DNA from: Chelativorans sp.
Lineage (GTDB): Bacteria > Pseudomonadota > Alphaproteobacteria > Rhizobiales > Rhizobiaceae
Length of the DNA stretch: 64,000 nucleotides
Assembly (NCBI RefSeq): GCF_031180965.1
Contig: NZ_JAPSLH010000015.1
Span: forward strand, 36,029 to 100,028
Reading direction: 5' to 3'
Shown: positions 40,270-47,971 of the stretch, piece after piece
Layout: every line of letters starts with the position of its first letter
How positions within the stretch are numbered: position 1 is the first letter of the stretch
Notes under the pieces: generated by a model
The model's database searches: none
Seen by the model: the letters and a program-made list of their open reading frames with translations, nothing else
Told to the model about the DNA's origin: nothing
Program-made: the position numbers and the translations under genes

Positions 40270-41583
40270 ATGACCGACGTGACCTCCGGCGCCCAGCCGC
40301 AAGGGGCTTCCGCCGTGGAAGGCAGCCTCGCCGCCCGGTTCCTCAAGGCAACCGAGCTCGACACGCGCATGCTCGGCATGGTCGGAGCGCTCGCCGTCAT
40401 CTGGATCGGCTTTCATCTCATCTCCGGCGGCCTCTTCCTCACGCCGCGCAACCTCTGGAACCTCTCCGTCCAGTCAGCCTCCGTCGCCGTCATGTCGACG
40501 GGGATGGTGCTCGTGATCGTCACGCGCAACATCGACCTGTCCGTGGGCTCGGTCCTGGGCTTCGTCGGCATGATGATGGGCGTGACGCAGACGGAGATCC
40601 TGCCGCAATTGCTGGGCTTCGGCCACCCGGCAACCTGGCTGCTGGCCCTGGTGGCGGGCCTTCTCCTTGGCGCCCTGATCGGCGCGCTGCATGGCTATAT
40701 CATCGCCTATATGGCGGTGCCGTCCTTCATCGTCACCCTCGGCGGACTTCTCGTCTGGCGCGGCGCCGCCTGGTGGGTGACGAGCGGGCGGACCGTCGCC
40801 CCCATGGATGCGCGGTTCCGCCTGATGGGCGGCGGGCCGGACGGGGCGATCGGCTCGTTCTGGAGCTGGGTGGTGGGGCTCGCCGCCTGCGCCGCGCTCG
40901 TGGCACTCCTTGCCTATGGCCGCAAGCAGCGGCGCAAGTTCAAGTTTCCGCTGCGACCCCTCTGGGCCGAAGGGTTCCTGGCGGCACTCGGATGCGCCGT
41001 CATCCTCGGCGCCGTTGCGGTCGCCAATTCCTATCCCTGGCCGGCGGCCATCGTGCGGCGCTACGCGGAGGCAAACAACATCGCCGTCCCCGAAGGCGGG
41101 CTCTTCATCGCCCACGGCATCGCCATCCCTGTCCTGATCGCGGTGGGCGTGGGCATCGCAATGACCTTCCTCGCCAACCGCACGCGGTTCGGCCGCTATG
41201 TCTTTGCAATCGGCGGCAACCCGGAGGCGGCCGTCCTCGCCGGCATCAACACGCGCTGGGTCCTCTTGAAGATCTTCATGCTGATGGGCCTGCTGGCGGG
41301 CATCGCCGCGGCGATCTCGACGGCGCGTCTCAACGCGGCGACCAACGCCATGGGCACGCTCGATGAGCTCCTGGTGATCGCCGCCGCCGTCATCGGCGGC
41401 ACCTCGCTCGGCGGCGGCGTGGGCACCATCGCCGGCGCGATGCTCGGCGCGGTGCTCATGCAGTCCCTTGCCAGCGGAATGATCCTGCTCGGCCTCGACA
41501 CACCCCTGCAGAACATCGTTGTCGGGATCGTGCTGGTTATCGCGGTCTGGCTCGACACGCTCTACCGCCGGCGAGCCCGATAG
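40270..41583 (+). CDS. xylH: Xylose-type sugar ABC transporter permease XylH
   Basis: A 437-residue polytopic protein with about ten hydrophobic helices. VITRNIDLSVGSVLGFVGMM and SFIVTLGGLLVWRGAAWWVTSG are hallmark segments of the ribose/xylose permease family. FAIGGNPEAAVLAGI and VIGGTSLGGGVGTI form the C-terminal conserved part. It lies 94 bases after xylF, behind the attenuator, and 9 bases before the ATPase gene. Confidence 0.93.
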   Translation: MTDVTSGAQPQGASAVEGSLAARFLKATELDTRMLGMVGALAVIWIGFHLISGGLFLTPRNLWNLSVQSASVAVMSTGMVLVIVTRNIDLSVGSVLGFVGMMMGVTQTEILPQLLGFGHPATWLLALVAGLLLGALIGALHGYIIAYMAVPSFIVTLGGLLVWRGAAWWVTSGRTVAPMDARFRLMGGGPDGAIGSFWSWVVGLAACAALVALLAYGRKQRRKFKFPLRPLWAEGFLAALGCAVILGAVAVANSYPWPAAIVRRYAEANNIAVPEGGLFIAHGIAIPVLIAVGVGIAMTFLANRTRFGRYVFAIGGNPEAAVLAGINTRWVLLKIFMLMGLLAGIAAAISTARLNAATNAMGTLDELLVIAAAVIGGTSLGGGVGTIAGAMLGAVLMQSLASGMILLGLDTPLQNIVVGIVLVIAVWLDTLYRRRAR

Positions 41584-41592
41584 GAGGACGTC

Positions 41593-42381
41593 ATGGAAGG
41601 TAGAACACCGCTTGTCGAGATGCGGAACATCTCGATCGCCTTCGGCGGCATCCACGCCGTGGAGAATGTCTCGATCGACCTTTTCCCCGGCGAGGTGGTG
41701 GCGCTTGTCGGACACAACGGGGCCGGCAAGTCGACGCTGATCAAGATCCTCTCGGGCGCCTACAAGCGCGATTCCGGCGCCATCCTCGTCAATGGCGAGG
41801 AGGCGCAGATCAACAATCCACGCGACGCCAAGAAATACGGCATCGAGACGATCTACCAGACGCTGGCGCTGGCCGACAATGTGGACGCCGCGGCCAATCT
41901 TTTTCTCGGACGCGAGCTGCTCACTTCCTGGGGCACCCTCGACGATGTCGCGATGGAGGCGGAGGCGCGCAAGGTCATGGGTCGTCTCAATCCGCGCTTC
42001 CAGCGCTTCAAGGAGCCGGTGAGCAGCCTGTCCGGCGGGCAGCGTCAGTCCGTCGCCATCGCCCGGGCGATATATTTCAACGCACGCATTCTCATCATGG
42101 ACGAGCCGACGGCGGCGCTCGGGCCGCAGGAATCGGCGCAGGTTGCGGACCTCGTGCGCCAGCTCAAGGCGGACGGCATCGGCATCTTCCTCATCAGCCA
42201 TGACATCCACGACGTCTTCGATCTGGCCGACCGGGTGGTGGTGATGAAGAACGGGCAGGTCGTTGGCACGGCCCGCACGACGGAGGTCACCGAGGATGAA
42301 GTGCTCGGCATGATCATCCTCGGCAAATGCCCGCCCGGCGCGATGCCCGGGCCTGGAGCCCTTCAGGTGGCCGCTGCCTGA
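41593..42381 (+). CDS. xylG: Sugar ABC transporter ATP-binding protein (single-domain XylG-like)
   Basis: A 262-residue ATPase with one nucleotide-binding domain. Walker A is [14 protein letters not shown], the signature is [14 protein letters not shown], Walker B is [13 protein letters not shown] and the switch His is in [10 protein letters not shown]. coli XylG is about 510 residues with two fused domains; this half-size form is known from rhizobial sugar transporters such as FrcA and would work as a dimer. The reading frame ends normally, so it is not a truncation. Confidence 0.9.
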   Translation: MEGRTPLVEMRNISIAFGGIHAVENVSIDLFPGEVVALVGHNGAGKSTLIKILSGAYKRDSGAILVNGEEAQINNPRDAKKYGIETIYQTLALADNVDAAANLFLGRELLTSWGTLDDVAMEAEARKVMGRLNPRFQRFKEPVSSLSGGQRQSVAIARAIYFNARILIMDEPTAALGPQESAQVADLVRQLKADGIGIFLISHDIHDVFDLADRVVVMKNGQVVGTARTTEVTEDEVLGMIILGKCPPGAMPGPGALQVAAA

Positions 42382-42394
42382 CCGCCGCGCCGCC

Positions 42395-42703
42395 CTAGAT
42401 ACGGCCGGCGTGCTGCTCCGCAACGCCGCCATCCGGAACCGGCTCCACCGACGCGGCAAGGTCGCCCTCCGGTGTTATGCGCCAGACAAGCTCGGCATTC
42501 GTCTCCTCGAGTGAAGCGTCAACCGGGAGGCACGTGGCGAGCACCTGCGGGAAGCGGGCCGCGTGGCGGCGCATCTCCGGCTCGAGCTCGGCCTGGCACT
42601 CGCTCGCCTCCGCGTAGATTGGCGCGGGCGCAGGAAGCTCGATGCAGCGGTCCAGATGCTCGCTGCAGCCGACGATCAGTAGCAGGAAAGCTGCGGCATC
42701 CAT
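42395..42703 (-). CDS. Small stress-linked lipoprotein, function unknown
   Basis: A 102-residue protein. The start at 42703 has a GGAG site and gives MDAAAFLLLIVGCSEHLDRC, a very short signal with a possible lipobox (IVGC at residues 9-12). The rest is acidic with three more cysteines (SECQAELE, LATCLPVD and Cys in HLDRCIEL). I know no family. An exact EcfG-type promoter lies 23 bases upstream, so it should belong to the general stress regulon. It converges on xylG. Confidence 0.7.
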   Translation of the reverse strand: MDAAAFLLLIVGCSEHLDRCIELPAPAPIYAEASECQAELEPEMRRHAARFPQVLATCLPVDASLEETNAELVWRITPEGDLAASVEPVPDGGVAEQHAGRI

Positions 42704-42725
42704 GGCTGTTCTCCACTGCCATGGA

Positions 42726-42750
42726 AACGGCAAGATCAAAGGCGGGTTCC
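42726..42750 (-). promoter_or_regulatory. EcfG-type promoter for the small lipoprotein gene
   Basis: On the minus strand: GGAAC (42746-42750), 16 bases, CGTT (42726-42729). The match and the spacing to the start at 42703 are both good. Confidence 0.72.
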
Positions 42751-42772
42751 GGGGCCGAGACCCCGGCTGCCC

Positions 42773-42943
42773 TCACATGATATTGAACAGGAAGAGGACC
42801 GCGACCATCCCGGCAAGGATCAGCAGGGCGAGGCGGAAATAACCGAACGGGCCGTAATTGGGGCCCGGCGGCAGTGGATCGTGCTGATCCGTGTTCACCA
42901 TCGCCACCCGGGCGGCATCCTCGATGTGATTCAACATGTTCAT
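42773..42943 (-). CDS. Small single-pass membrane protein, function unknown
   Basis: A 56-residue protein starting MNMLNHIEDAARVAMVN, with an acidic N-terminal half and one C-terminal transmembrane helix (FRLALLILAGMVAVLFLFNI). An AGGTGGGG ribosome binding site just before the ATG at 42943 supports this start over a TTG 15 bases upstream. The pattern is common for small envelope proteins beside stress genes in Rhizobiales. No EcfG-type promoter was seen directly upstream. Confidence 0.65.
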   Translation of the reverse strand: MNMLNHIEDAARVAMVNTDQHDPLPPGPNYGPFGYFRLALLILAGMVAVLFLFNIM

Positions 42944-43022
42944 GGGCCCCACCTGCAAATCATCATGCCTCGAAGAATCTAAGGATCACTGAACCGGACG
43001 GCTAAAGATCGCACAAGCAGGG

Positions 43023-43190
43023 TCACCGCGCGCGGCGGAAGAAGCCGAACAGAAGGGACAGTACCAGAAGGGCCAGGAAGATATAGAAGAGGATCTGGGC
43101 CATACCGGCCGATGCGCCGGCAATGCCGCCAAATCCGAGGGCGCCAGCGATGATGGCGACCACCAGGAAAACAAGAGCCCAGTACAGCAT
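43023..43190 (-). CDS. DUF1328 family small membrane protein (copy 2)
   Basis: A 55-residue two-helix protein, [20 protein letters not shown] and onward, ending [10 protein letters not shown]. It matches DUF1328 and is a paralogue of the gene at 10698-10859. An EcfG-type promoter with 17-base spacing lies at 43248-43273. It lies downstream of phyR on the same strand, separated by the phyR terminator, so it has its own transcript. Confidence 0.9.
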   Translation of the reverse strand: MLYWALVFLVVAIIAGALGFGGIAGASAGMAQILFYIFLALLVLSLLFGFFRRAR

Positions 43191-43247
43191 CCGAGGTCTC
43201 CGATCGTTTGGGGGAGACGCCAATGTCTCCCATCTCGTGCCTGGGGC

Positions 43248-43273
43248 AACGCGAGGGCTTGCCTGTTGGTTCC
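43248..43273 (-). promoter_or_regulatory. EcfG-type promoter for DUF1328 copy 2
   Basis: On the minus strand: GGAAC (43269-43273), 17 bases, CGTT (43248-43251). The 17-base spacing is within the accepted range. It lies about 58 bases before the gene. Confidence 0.68.
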
Positions 43274-43280
43274 GCAATGA

Positions 43281-43303
43281 AAAAGCCGCCCGGAGGCGGC
43301 TTT
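43281..43303 (-). terminator. Rho-independent terminator of phyR
   Basis: Read on the minus strand, a GCCGCC/GGCGGC stem with a TCCG loop is followed by five T residues. It lies 26 bases past the phyR stop. Confidence 0.8.
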
Positions 43304-43328
43304 ATCCTTGCATTCGCTGCGGGGCCGG

Positions 43329-44126
43329 TCAGGCGGCCGCCGCGCGTGCCTGGTGGTCGAAGAACAGAGCCTGGCTGATCAGCGCCTTCACCATGTCCGG
43401 GTTGAACGGCTTCGTGACCAGGAAGGCCGGCTCCGGCCGCTCGCCGGTCAAGAGACGCTCCGGGAACGCGGTGATGAAGATGACGGGCACGGGCGTCGTG
43501 CTCAGAATTTCGTTCACCGCATCGATGCCCGAGCTTCCGTCGGCAAGCTGGATGTCGGCCAGCACCATGCTCGGCCGGGTCTTCTCGAACAGCGCCGTCG
43601 CCTCCTGGTGCGTGCGGGCGGTGCCCACCACGCGGTGGCCGAGGCTCTCGACCAGCTCCTCGATATCCATGGCGATCAGCGGCTCGTCCTCGATGATCAT
43701 GATGTCGGTGGCGACCTGCCGCGAGATTTCGTCGCTCGCTTCCCTCAGGAGCACGCTCAGCCGGTCCTCCGGGACGTCCATGATCTCCGCCGCCTCGGCG
43801 GTGTCGAAGCCTTCGACGGCAACGAGCAGGAAGGCCTGCCGCGGCTGCGGCGCGAGCGCGGAGAGGTTGGTAACCGCCCGCTGCTCCCAGGCCGAAGTCG
43901 GCCTCACCTCGGGAACGCGTATCTCGAAGGTGCCGAAAAGCTTGGTGAAGAGCTTGAACAGGGCGATGCGGTCGCTCGAAGCGTCGGGGAAGATGGACGT
44001 GTCGGCGATCAGGGCTTCCAGGGTTGCCGCCACCAGTGCATCGCCGCTGGTCTGGGAGCCGGAAACGGCCCGCGAGAACCGGCGCAGATACGGCAAGTGG
44101 GGGGCAATTCTCGCAGACAAGCTCAT
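43329..44126 (-). CDS. phyR: General stress response anti-anti-sigma regulator PhyR
   Basis: A 265-residue protein with the PhyR layout. A sigma-factor-like N-terminal domain (about residues 1-135, MSLSARIAPHLPYLRRFSRA to FLLVAVEGFDTAEAAEIM) precedes a C-terminal receiver (residues 140-262), with DIMIIEDEPLIAMDIEELVE, phospho-acceptor Asp191 in MVLADIQLADG, VPVIFITAFPE and VTKPFN. When phosphorylated, PhyR binds NepR and so frees EcfG. The ATG at 44126 is the family start; the longer frame crosses the divergent promoter region. It is divergent from nepR-ecfG and has its own EcfG-type promoter, giving positive feedback. Confidence 0.97.
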   Translation of the reverse strand: MSLSARIAPHLPYLRRFSRAVSGSQTSGDALVAATLEALIADTSIFPDASSDRIALFKLFTKLFGTFEIRVPEVRPTSAWEQRAVTNLSALAPQPRQAFLLVAVEGFDTAEAAEIMDVPEDRLSVLLREASDEISRQVATDIMIIEDEPLIAMDIEELVESLGHRVVGTARTHQEATALFEKTRPSMVLADIQLADGSSGIDAVNEILSTTPVPVIFITAFPERLLTGERPEPAFLVTKPFNPDMVKALISQALFFDHQARAAAA

Positions 44127-44180
44127 TCTTATGTGATCTCCCTCAGAGATGGAAACGGGATTAAGGATAGGATACCGCTC

Positions 44181-44205
44181 AACGTGGCCGGTCTGAAAAA
44201 GTTCC
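44181..44205 (-). promoter_or_regulatory. EcfG-type promoter of phyR
   Basis: On the minus strand: GGAAC (44201-44205), 16 bases, CGTT (44181-44184). It is back-to-back with the nepR-ecfG promoter, the two -35 elements being 10 bases apart. Confidence 0.85.
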
Positions 44206-44215
44206 CGATCCATGC

Positions 44216-44240
44216 GGAACTTTTTTAGCATGGCGGCGTT
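44216..44240 (+). promoter_or_regulatory. EcfG-type promoter of nepR-ecfG
   Basis: GGAAC (44216-44220), 16 bases, CGTT (44237-44240): an exact consensus match 36 bases before the first nepR start. This implies EcfG autoregulation. Confidence 0.87.
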
Positions 44241-44276
44241 ATCCGACGAATTTGTGATCTGTGGGCGACGATTCGA

Positions 44277-44531
44277 ATGACGAGAATGTACAAGGATGTG
44301 GGGCAGGGCACCGGTAATGAGAAGGGCATGACATATCAGAAGATGGAAAAAGGCCGGAACGGCGCGAAGCGTTCCGCTGCCGATCCGCTCGGCCCCAATT
44401 CCGAGATAGGTCGCAAGCTCAGGCAATATTACGACGAGTTGATTGCCGACGACATTCCGGACCGCTTCAGCCAACTGCTGAACCAGCTTCAGCAGAAGGA
44501 ACAGCCTGGATCGGCGGCGAAAGAGGATTGA
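44277..44531 (+). CDS. nepR: Anti-sigma factor NepR
   Basis: A small anti-sigma factor of up to 84 residues. The conserved NepR core, two helices, is IGRKLRQYYDELIADDIPDRFSQLL around residues 44-68. NepR holds EcfG inactive until phosphorylated PhyR binds it. The ATG at 44277 is the longest start; one at 44328 (MTYQKMEKGRNGAK) gives a 67-residue protein closer to the usual length. The stop lies two bases before the ecfG start codon, consistent with coupled synthesis of the two. Confidence 0.92.
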   Translation: MTRMYKDVGQGTGNEKGMTYQKMEKGRNGAKRSAADPLGPNSEIGRKLRQYYDELIADDIPDRFSQLLNQLQQKEQPGSAAKED

Positions 44532-44533
44532 CC

Positions 44534-45085
44534 ATGTCTGCGTCACCGAGTTTTCGCGACGGTCTCCTGGCCGCGGTGCCGACGCTGCGCGCATTTGCGG
44601 TTTCGCTCGCAAAAAATTCCGACCGCGCCGACGATCTTGTCCAGGAAACACTGGTGAAGGCCTGGGACAAGCAGGACAGCTTCCAGCCCGGCACCAATCT
44701 GAAGGCGTGGCTCTTCACCATCCTGCGCAACGAGTTCTACTCCCAGATGCGCAAGCGCCGCAGGGAAGTCGAGGACAGCGACGGGGCGATCACCGCCAGG
44801 CTCTCCATCCACCCCAGCCAGGATGGCACGTCCGACCTCACGGACTTCCGCCGGGCGTTGCAGCTCCTGCCGGAAGACCAGCGCGAGGCCATCATCCTCA
44901 TCGGCGCTTCCGGCTTCTCCTACGAGGAAGCGGCCGAGATTTGCGGCTGCGCCGTCGGCACCATCAAGAGCCGCGTCAGCCGCGCCCGCAGCCGCCTGCA
45001 GGAGATCCTGTCGATTTCGGGGGAGGGCGATTTCGGCCCCGATCCGATCGCCGCGCAGGTTACAAATTCAGCCGCCCTCGCCTGA
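44534..45085 (+). CDS. ecfG: General stress response ECF sigma factor EcfG
   Basis: A 183-residue ECF sigma factor of the EcfG (ECF15) group. The region 2 core is AFAVSLAKNSDRADDLVQET and LKAWLFTILRNEFYSQMRKR. Region 4 is LQLLPEDQREAIILIGASGF and SYEEAAEICGCAVGTIKSRV. It directs RNA polymerase to GGAAC-N16/17-CGTT promoters, of which eight were found in this window. An in-frame TTG at 44528 was rejected in favour of the ATG at 44534. Its 3' end overlaps the convergent receiver gene by 18 bases. Confidence 0.97.
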   Translation: MSASPSFRDGLLAAVPTLRAFAVSLAKNSDRADDLVQETLVKAWDKQDSFQPGTNLKAWLFTILRNEFYSQMRKRRREVEDSDGAITARLSIHPSQDGTSDLTDFRRALQLLPEDQREAIILIGASGFSYEEAAEICGCAVGTIKSRVSRARSRLQEILSISGEGDFGPDPIAAQVTNSAALA

Positions 45086-45556
45086 GCGGGTAAGGGCGAC
45101 CATCCTCGCCACTGCCTGGGGAAGCTCCAGGCCCGAATAGGGCTTGCCGATCACGGGCACGTCGGGAAATTCGGCGAACAACGGCTCCGTGCCCGGATAT
45201 CCGGTCGCGAACACGAAGGGAACGCGGCGCTGCTTCAGGCGCCGCGCCAGCTCCAGCGTCCAGTCTCCCCCCACCTTGGCATCGAGAATCGCGGCATCGG
45301 CGCCCAGGAGCGCCGTCCGGACCTCCTCCCTCGTATCCAGCGCCTCGGATGTGAGATACGCGTCAGAGCTGATCGTCGCGACCGCTGCGGCCCCAAGATC
45401 GTAGCATAGCTGCTCGACATCCATGGCGATCAGCACTTCTTCTTCGACCAGCAGTATTTTCAGCCCCTCAAGCAACCTGTCCAACAGCGCGTCCTTCCAA
45501 CCCCATGGCGAATCCCAATCCCACCGATCGGGATGGCTGTCATTTAAAAAAGACAT
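45068..45556 (-). CDS. Stand-alone receiver protein of the FAT GUY (SdrG-like) type
   Basis: A 162-residue protein with a 32-residue Trp/Asp-rich N-terminal extension and one receiver domain. The acidic pocket uses glutamates (ILLVEEEVLIAMD), the phospho-acceptor is Asp92 in AAILDAKVGG, and the switch Thr118 is in PFVFATGYPG, with Lys138 in VIGKPY. The PFxFATGY sequence is the hallmark of single-domain receivers that adjust PhyR phosphorylation in Alphaproteobacteria (SdrG of Sphingomonas). It is tail-to-tail with ecfG and overlaps it by 18 bases. A role in the stress pathway is inferred from motif and place. Confidence 0.85.
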   Translation of the reverse strand: MSFLNDSHPDRWDWDSPWGWKDALLDRLLEGLKILLVEEEVLIAMDVEQLCYDLGAAAVATISSDAYLTSEALDTREEVRTALLGADAAILDAKVGGDWTLELARRLKQRRVPFVFATGYPGTEPLFAEFPDVPVIGKPYSGLELPQAVARMVALTRSGEGG

Positions 45557-45611
45557 GGCCTAGTGTGGGCGTGCACAGGCCAGAAAAACAAAAGCGCTGC
45601 AGGGGGTCGAG

Positions 45612-46367
45612 GTGGGGTCGAACATCGAGTGGCTGCCGACGCAGGTGCCCTGCGGGAGCTGCCCGCTGCGGGTGCGCCAGGAGTTCCGCGATTTCACCGA
45701 GGTGGAGCTTGAATTCATCAAGGGATCCAAGCGCGGCGAACTGCATGTGGCAAAGGGCGGCACCATTCTGGAGGAAGGTGCAGCCAACCAGCATCTCTAT
45801 ACGGTGCTTTCCGGATGGGGCTTCCGCTACAAGACGTTGAGCGACGGCCGGCGGCAGATCGTCAACTACGCCATGCCGGGCGATCTCGTCGGTCTGCAGG
45901 GCACGGTAATGGGCGAGATGCAGCATTCCGTCGAGGCGCTCTCGCCCATGGTGCTGTGCATCTTCGAGCGGGCCAAGCTCTTCATGTTGTTCGAGGGATT
46001 TCCGCAACTCTCCTTCGACGTGACCTGGATCGCTTCGCGCGAGGAGTGCATGCTCGATGAGAACCTGCTCGCGGTGGGCCGGCGCACCGCGGTGGAGAAG
46101 GTGGCCTATCTCATGGTTTTCCTGCTCAGCCGCTCCATCAAGACAGGGCTCCTGGGCAGGAGCGGCGTGGACATACCCATCACGCAGCAGCATGTGGCCG
46201 ACACGCTCGGCCTTTCCGTCGTCCACACGAACCGGACGATCCGCAAGCTGGTCGAGCGGAAGCTGATCAGCTGGACCGACGGCGGCTGCCGCATCCTCGA
46301 TGCCGAACGCCTCGCTCTGATTGCCAGATGGGAAGATCCGATACCGCGGCCCCGGCCATTCCTCTAG
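45612..46367 (+). CDS. Crp/Fnr family transcriptional regulator
   Basis: A 251-residue regulator starting at a GTG (MGSNIEWLPTQVPCGSCPLR). A cyclic-nucleotide-binding-type beta barrel (residues about 30-140) leads to a long helix and a C-terminal winged helix with ITQQHVADTLGLSVVHTNRT as the recognition region. Cys14 and Cys17 (CGSC) resemble part of an Fnr iron-sulfur motif, but the full four-cysteine pattern is absent. The signal sensed is unknown. It is divergent from the receiver gene and lies within the stress island, though without an EcfG-type promoter. Confidence 0.92.
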   Translation: MGSNIEWLPTQVPCGSCPLRVRQEFRDFTEVELEFIKGSKRGELHVAKGGTILEEGAANQHLYTVLSGWGFRYKTLSDGRRQIVNYAMPGDLVGLQGTVMGEMQHSVEALSPMVLCIFERAKLFMLFEGFPQLSFDVTWIASREECMLDENLLAVGRRTAVEKVAYLMVFLLSRSIKTGLLGRSGVDIPITQQHVADTLGLSVVHTNRTIRKLVERKLISWTDGGCRILDAERLALIARWEDPIPRPRPFL

Positions 46368-46373
46368 ACCGGG

Positions 46374-47501
46374 TCAGGGAAGCCGCGAATACTGCCGCCG
46401 GCGTTCGTCGGAGAGGGCCCATTCGAAACCCGGGAGGATGTTGCGGGCGATGGCGAAAAGGACCAGCAGGGCTGGTATGGCCACGAAGCCGCCGATCGGC
46501 CCCCAGATCCACAGCCAGAAGGTGACGGCGAGGAAGACCAGGAACGGGTTGAGGGTCATGCGCCGGCCGATCACCATAGGTGTGACGAACTGCGCCTCGA
46601 TGCCGTTGATGACGAGATAGAGCAGCATGGGCATCAAGCTGCCCCAGAATGTGTCAAAACTGGCAAGGCCGATGCCGAGCAGGACCACCGCCATAACCGC
46701 GGGGCCGATATAGACCACGAAGTTGAGAAGCCCCGCCAGGGCGCCCCAAAGCGGGGCCGAAGGAACCCCGGCCAGCCAGAGCGCCACGCCCACGGCGATG
46801 CCGAGTCCTATATTGATGATGGTGATCGCCAGGAGATAGTGCGAGACCAGTTCCTCCACGTCGCGGAAGATATGCGCGACGCGCCAGCGCAGGCGCCGTC
46901 CCGAGCAGAGCCGCAGCACCATCATCCGCGTGTCGTTGCGCGTGGCGATGAAGAAATAGAGGCTGGCGAAGAAGACGAGAACCTGCGCCAACAGAGCGGG
47001 TGCCAGCACCGCGACGCTCTCCACGGGAGAGCCCTCGTCCACGGACACGGTGACGTTCGCGTCGCCGCCCGTGGCCTCCCGGATCTGCTCGCGGATGCCT
47101 TTGATCGTGTCGAGCGGCTCGGACAGGCTCGACAGCTGGAATTGGAGTTCGTTCCAGATCTGCGGCACGCGTCCGGCCCACGAGGTCAGCGGAGCGGCTA
47201 CCGCCGCAGAGAGGACGCCGACCAGCAGGATGAAGACCAGCACGGCCACTATCGCGGAGACCGCCGGCGCAATGCCCCGGTTTTCCAGCCGCTGCGCGAG
47301 TGGGGAGAGCATCAGGCCGACGACGATGGCGAGCGAGACGGGGGCGAGCAGGAACCGGCCGACATAAAGCGCGGCAAAGAAAGCTACGACGCCAAGGCTG
47401 ATGACCGCGACCTGCGCGCCCCTGGTCAGGGCCGTGTCGTACCCTGATTTCGGCGGCAGGCTTTCAGCAGGAAGCCTTGTCCTCCTAGCCGCTTTGTTCA
47501 T
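46374..47501 (-). CDS. AI-2E family transporter (stress island)
   Basis: A 375-residue membrane protein of the AI-2E/PerM/YdiK family. It has hydrophobic helices around residues 25-75 and 80-105, a soluble loop (about 110-180), and the conserved C-terminal segment VVYIGPAVMAVVLLGIGLAS and NGIEAQFVTPMVIGRRMTLN. The start at 47501 (MNKAARRTRLPAESLPPKSG) has a GGAG site. Family members export varied small molecules or ions; the substrate here is unknown. An exact EcfG-type promoter lies at 47530-47554. Confidence 0.92.
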   Translation of the reverse strand: MNKAARRTRLPAESLPPKSGYDTALTRGAQVAVISLGVVAFFAALYVGRFLLAPVSLAIVVGLMLSPLAQRLENRGIAPAVSAIVAVLVFILLVGVLSAAVAAPLTSWAGRVPQIWNELQFQLSSLSEPLDTIKGIREQIREATGGDANVTVSVDEGSPVESVAVLAPALLAQVLVFFASLYFFIATRNDTRMMVLRLCSGRRLRWRVAHIFRDVEELVSHYLLAITIINIGLGIAVGVALWLAGVPSAPLWGALAGLLNFVVYIGPAVMAVVLLGIGLASFDTFWGSLMPMLLYLVINGIEAQFVTPMVIGRRMTLNPFLVFLAVTFWLWIWGPIGGFVAIPALLVLFAIARNILPGFEWALSDERRRQYSRLP

Positions 47502-47529
47502 GGACAACTCCAGGAATCGGAACTGCCTC

Positions 47530-47554
47530 AACGGCAGGAGGGGAGGATGGTTCC
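47530..47554 (-). promoter_or_regulatory. EcfG-type promoter of the AI-2E family gene
   Basis: On the minus strand: GGAAC (47550-47554), 16 bases, CGTT (47530-47533). It is 29 bases before the start codon and divergent from the promoter at 47576-47600. Confidence 0.78.
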
Positions 47555-47575
47555 GGAAGCTTGCAACCCCTGCCG

Positions 47576-47600
47576 GGAACCTAGCCGCCGCTTGCGCGTT
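47576..47600 (+). promoter_or_regulatory. EcfG-type promoter of the DUF883-like operon
   Basis: GGAAC (47576-47580), 16 bases, CGTT (47597-47600), 35 bases before the start at 47635. It is an exact match. Confidence 0.8.
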
Positions 47601-47634
47601 CCGGCGTGGTATTTCAGCTATTAAGGAGTGGACC

Positions 47635-47958
47635 ATGGCGACGACTGGCGCGCGCGGACCTAAGGACGAAGCCCAGGGTACCGGCAATGAGGGCACCTCG
47701 GCGGAAGGCCGCAATCTAGATTCGGACATTCAGCAGCTGAGGAGCGATATTGCCCGGCTGAGCGAGCATCTCATGCAGCTCGGCAACCGCTCCGTGTCGC
47801 AGGCCCGCAGGGCGGCCTTGGAGCAGGCCGACCAGTTGCGCGGCACCGCCGAGGAGTTCCAGGACGACGTTATCGAGGCGGTGCGCGAAAAGCCGATCAC
47901 GGCGCTTGCGCTGGCCGCGGGGGCCGGCTTCCTCTTCGCCCTGATGATGCGCCGCTAG
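47635..47958 (+). CDS. DUF883/YqjD-like membrane-anchored protein
   Basis: A 107-residue protein behind a clear AAGGAG site (47622-47627). The N-terminal 30 residues are polar. Residues about 30-80 form a coiled coil (IQQLRSDIARLSEHLMQLGN and QARRAALEQADQLRGTAEEF). A C-terminal helix, KPITALALAAGAGFLFALMM, ends in RR. This is the layout of DUF883/ElaB/YqjD proteins, which sit in the inner membrane and can tether ribosomes in E. coli stationary phase. It is the first gene of an EcfG-driven operon with two more membrane proteins. Confidence 0.88.
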   Translation: MATTGARGPKDEAQGTGNEGTSAEGRNLDSDIQQLRSDIARLSEHLMQLGNRSVSQARRAALEQADQLRGTAEEFQDDVIEAVREKPITALALAAGAGFLFALMMRR

Positions 47959-47971
47959 GTGCGGTGAAGGG

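Noticed and set aside
40474..42459. Open minus-strand frame of 661 codons
   Set aside because: It lies antisense to xylH and xylG and shows the Arg/His/Asp-rich composition of a GC shadow frame.
45612..46367. Assignment of the Crp/Fnr protein as a true oxygen-sensing Fnr
   Set aside because: Only CGSC plus one further cysteine in the barrel is seen; the four-cysteine iron-sulfur pattern is incomplete, so only the superfamily is called.
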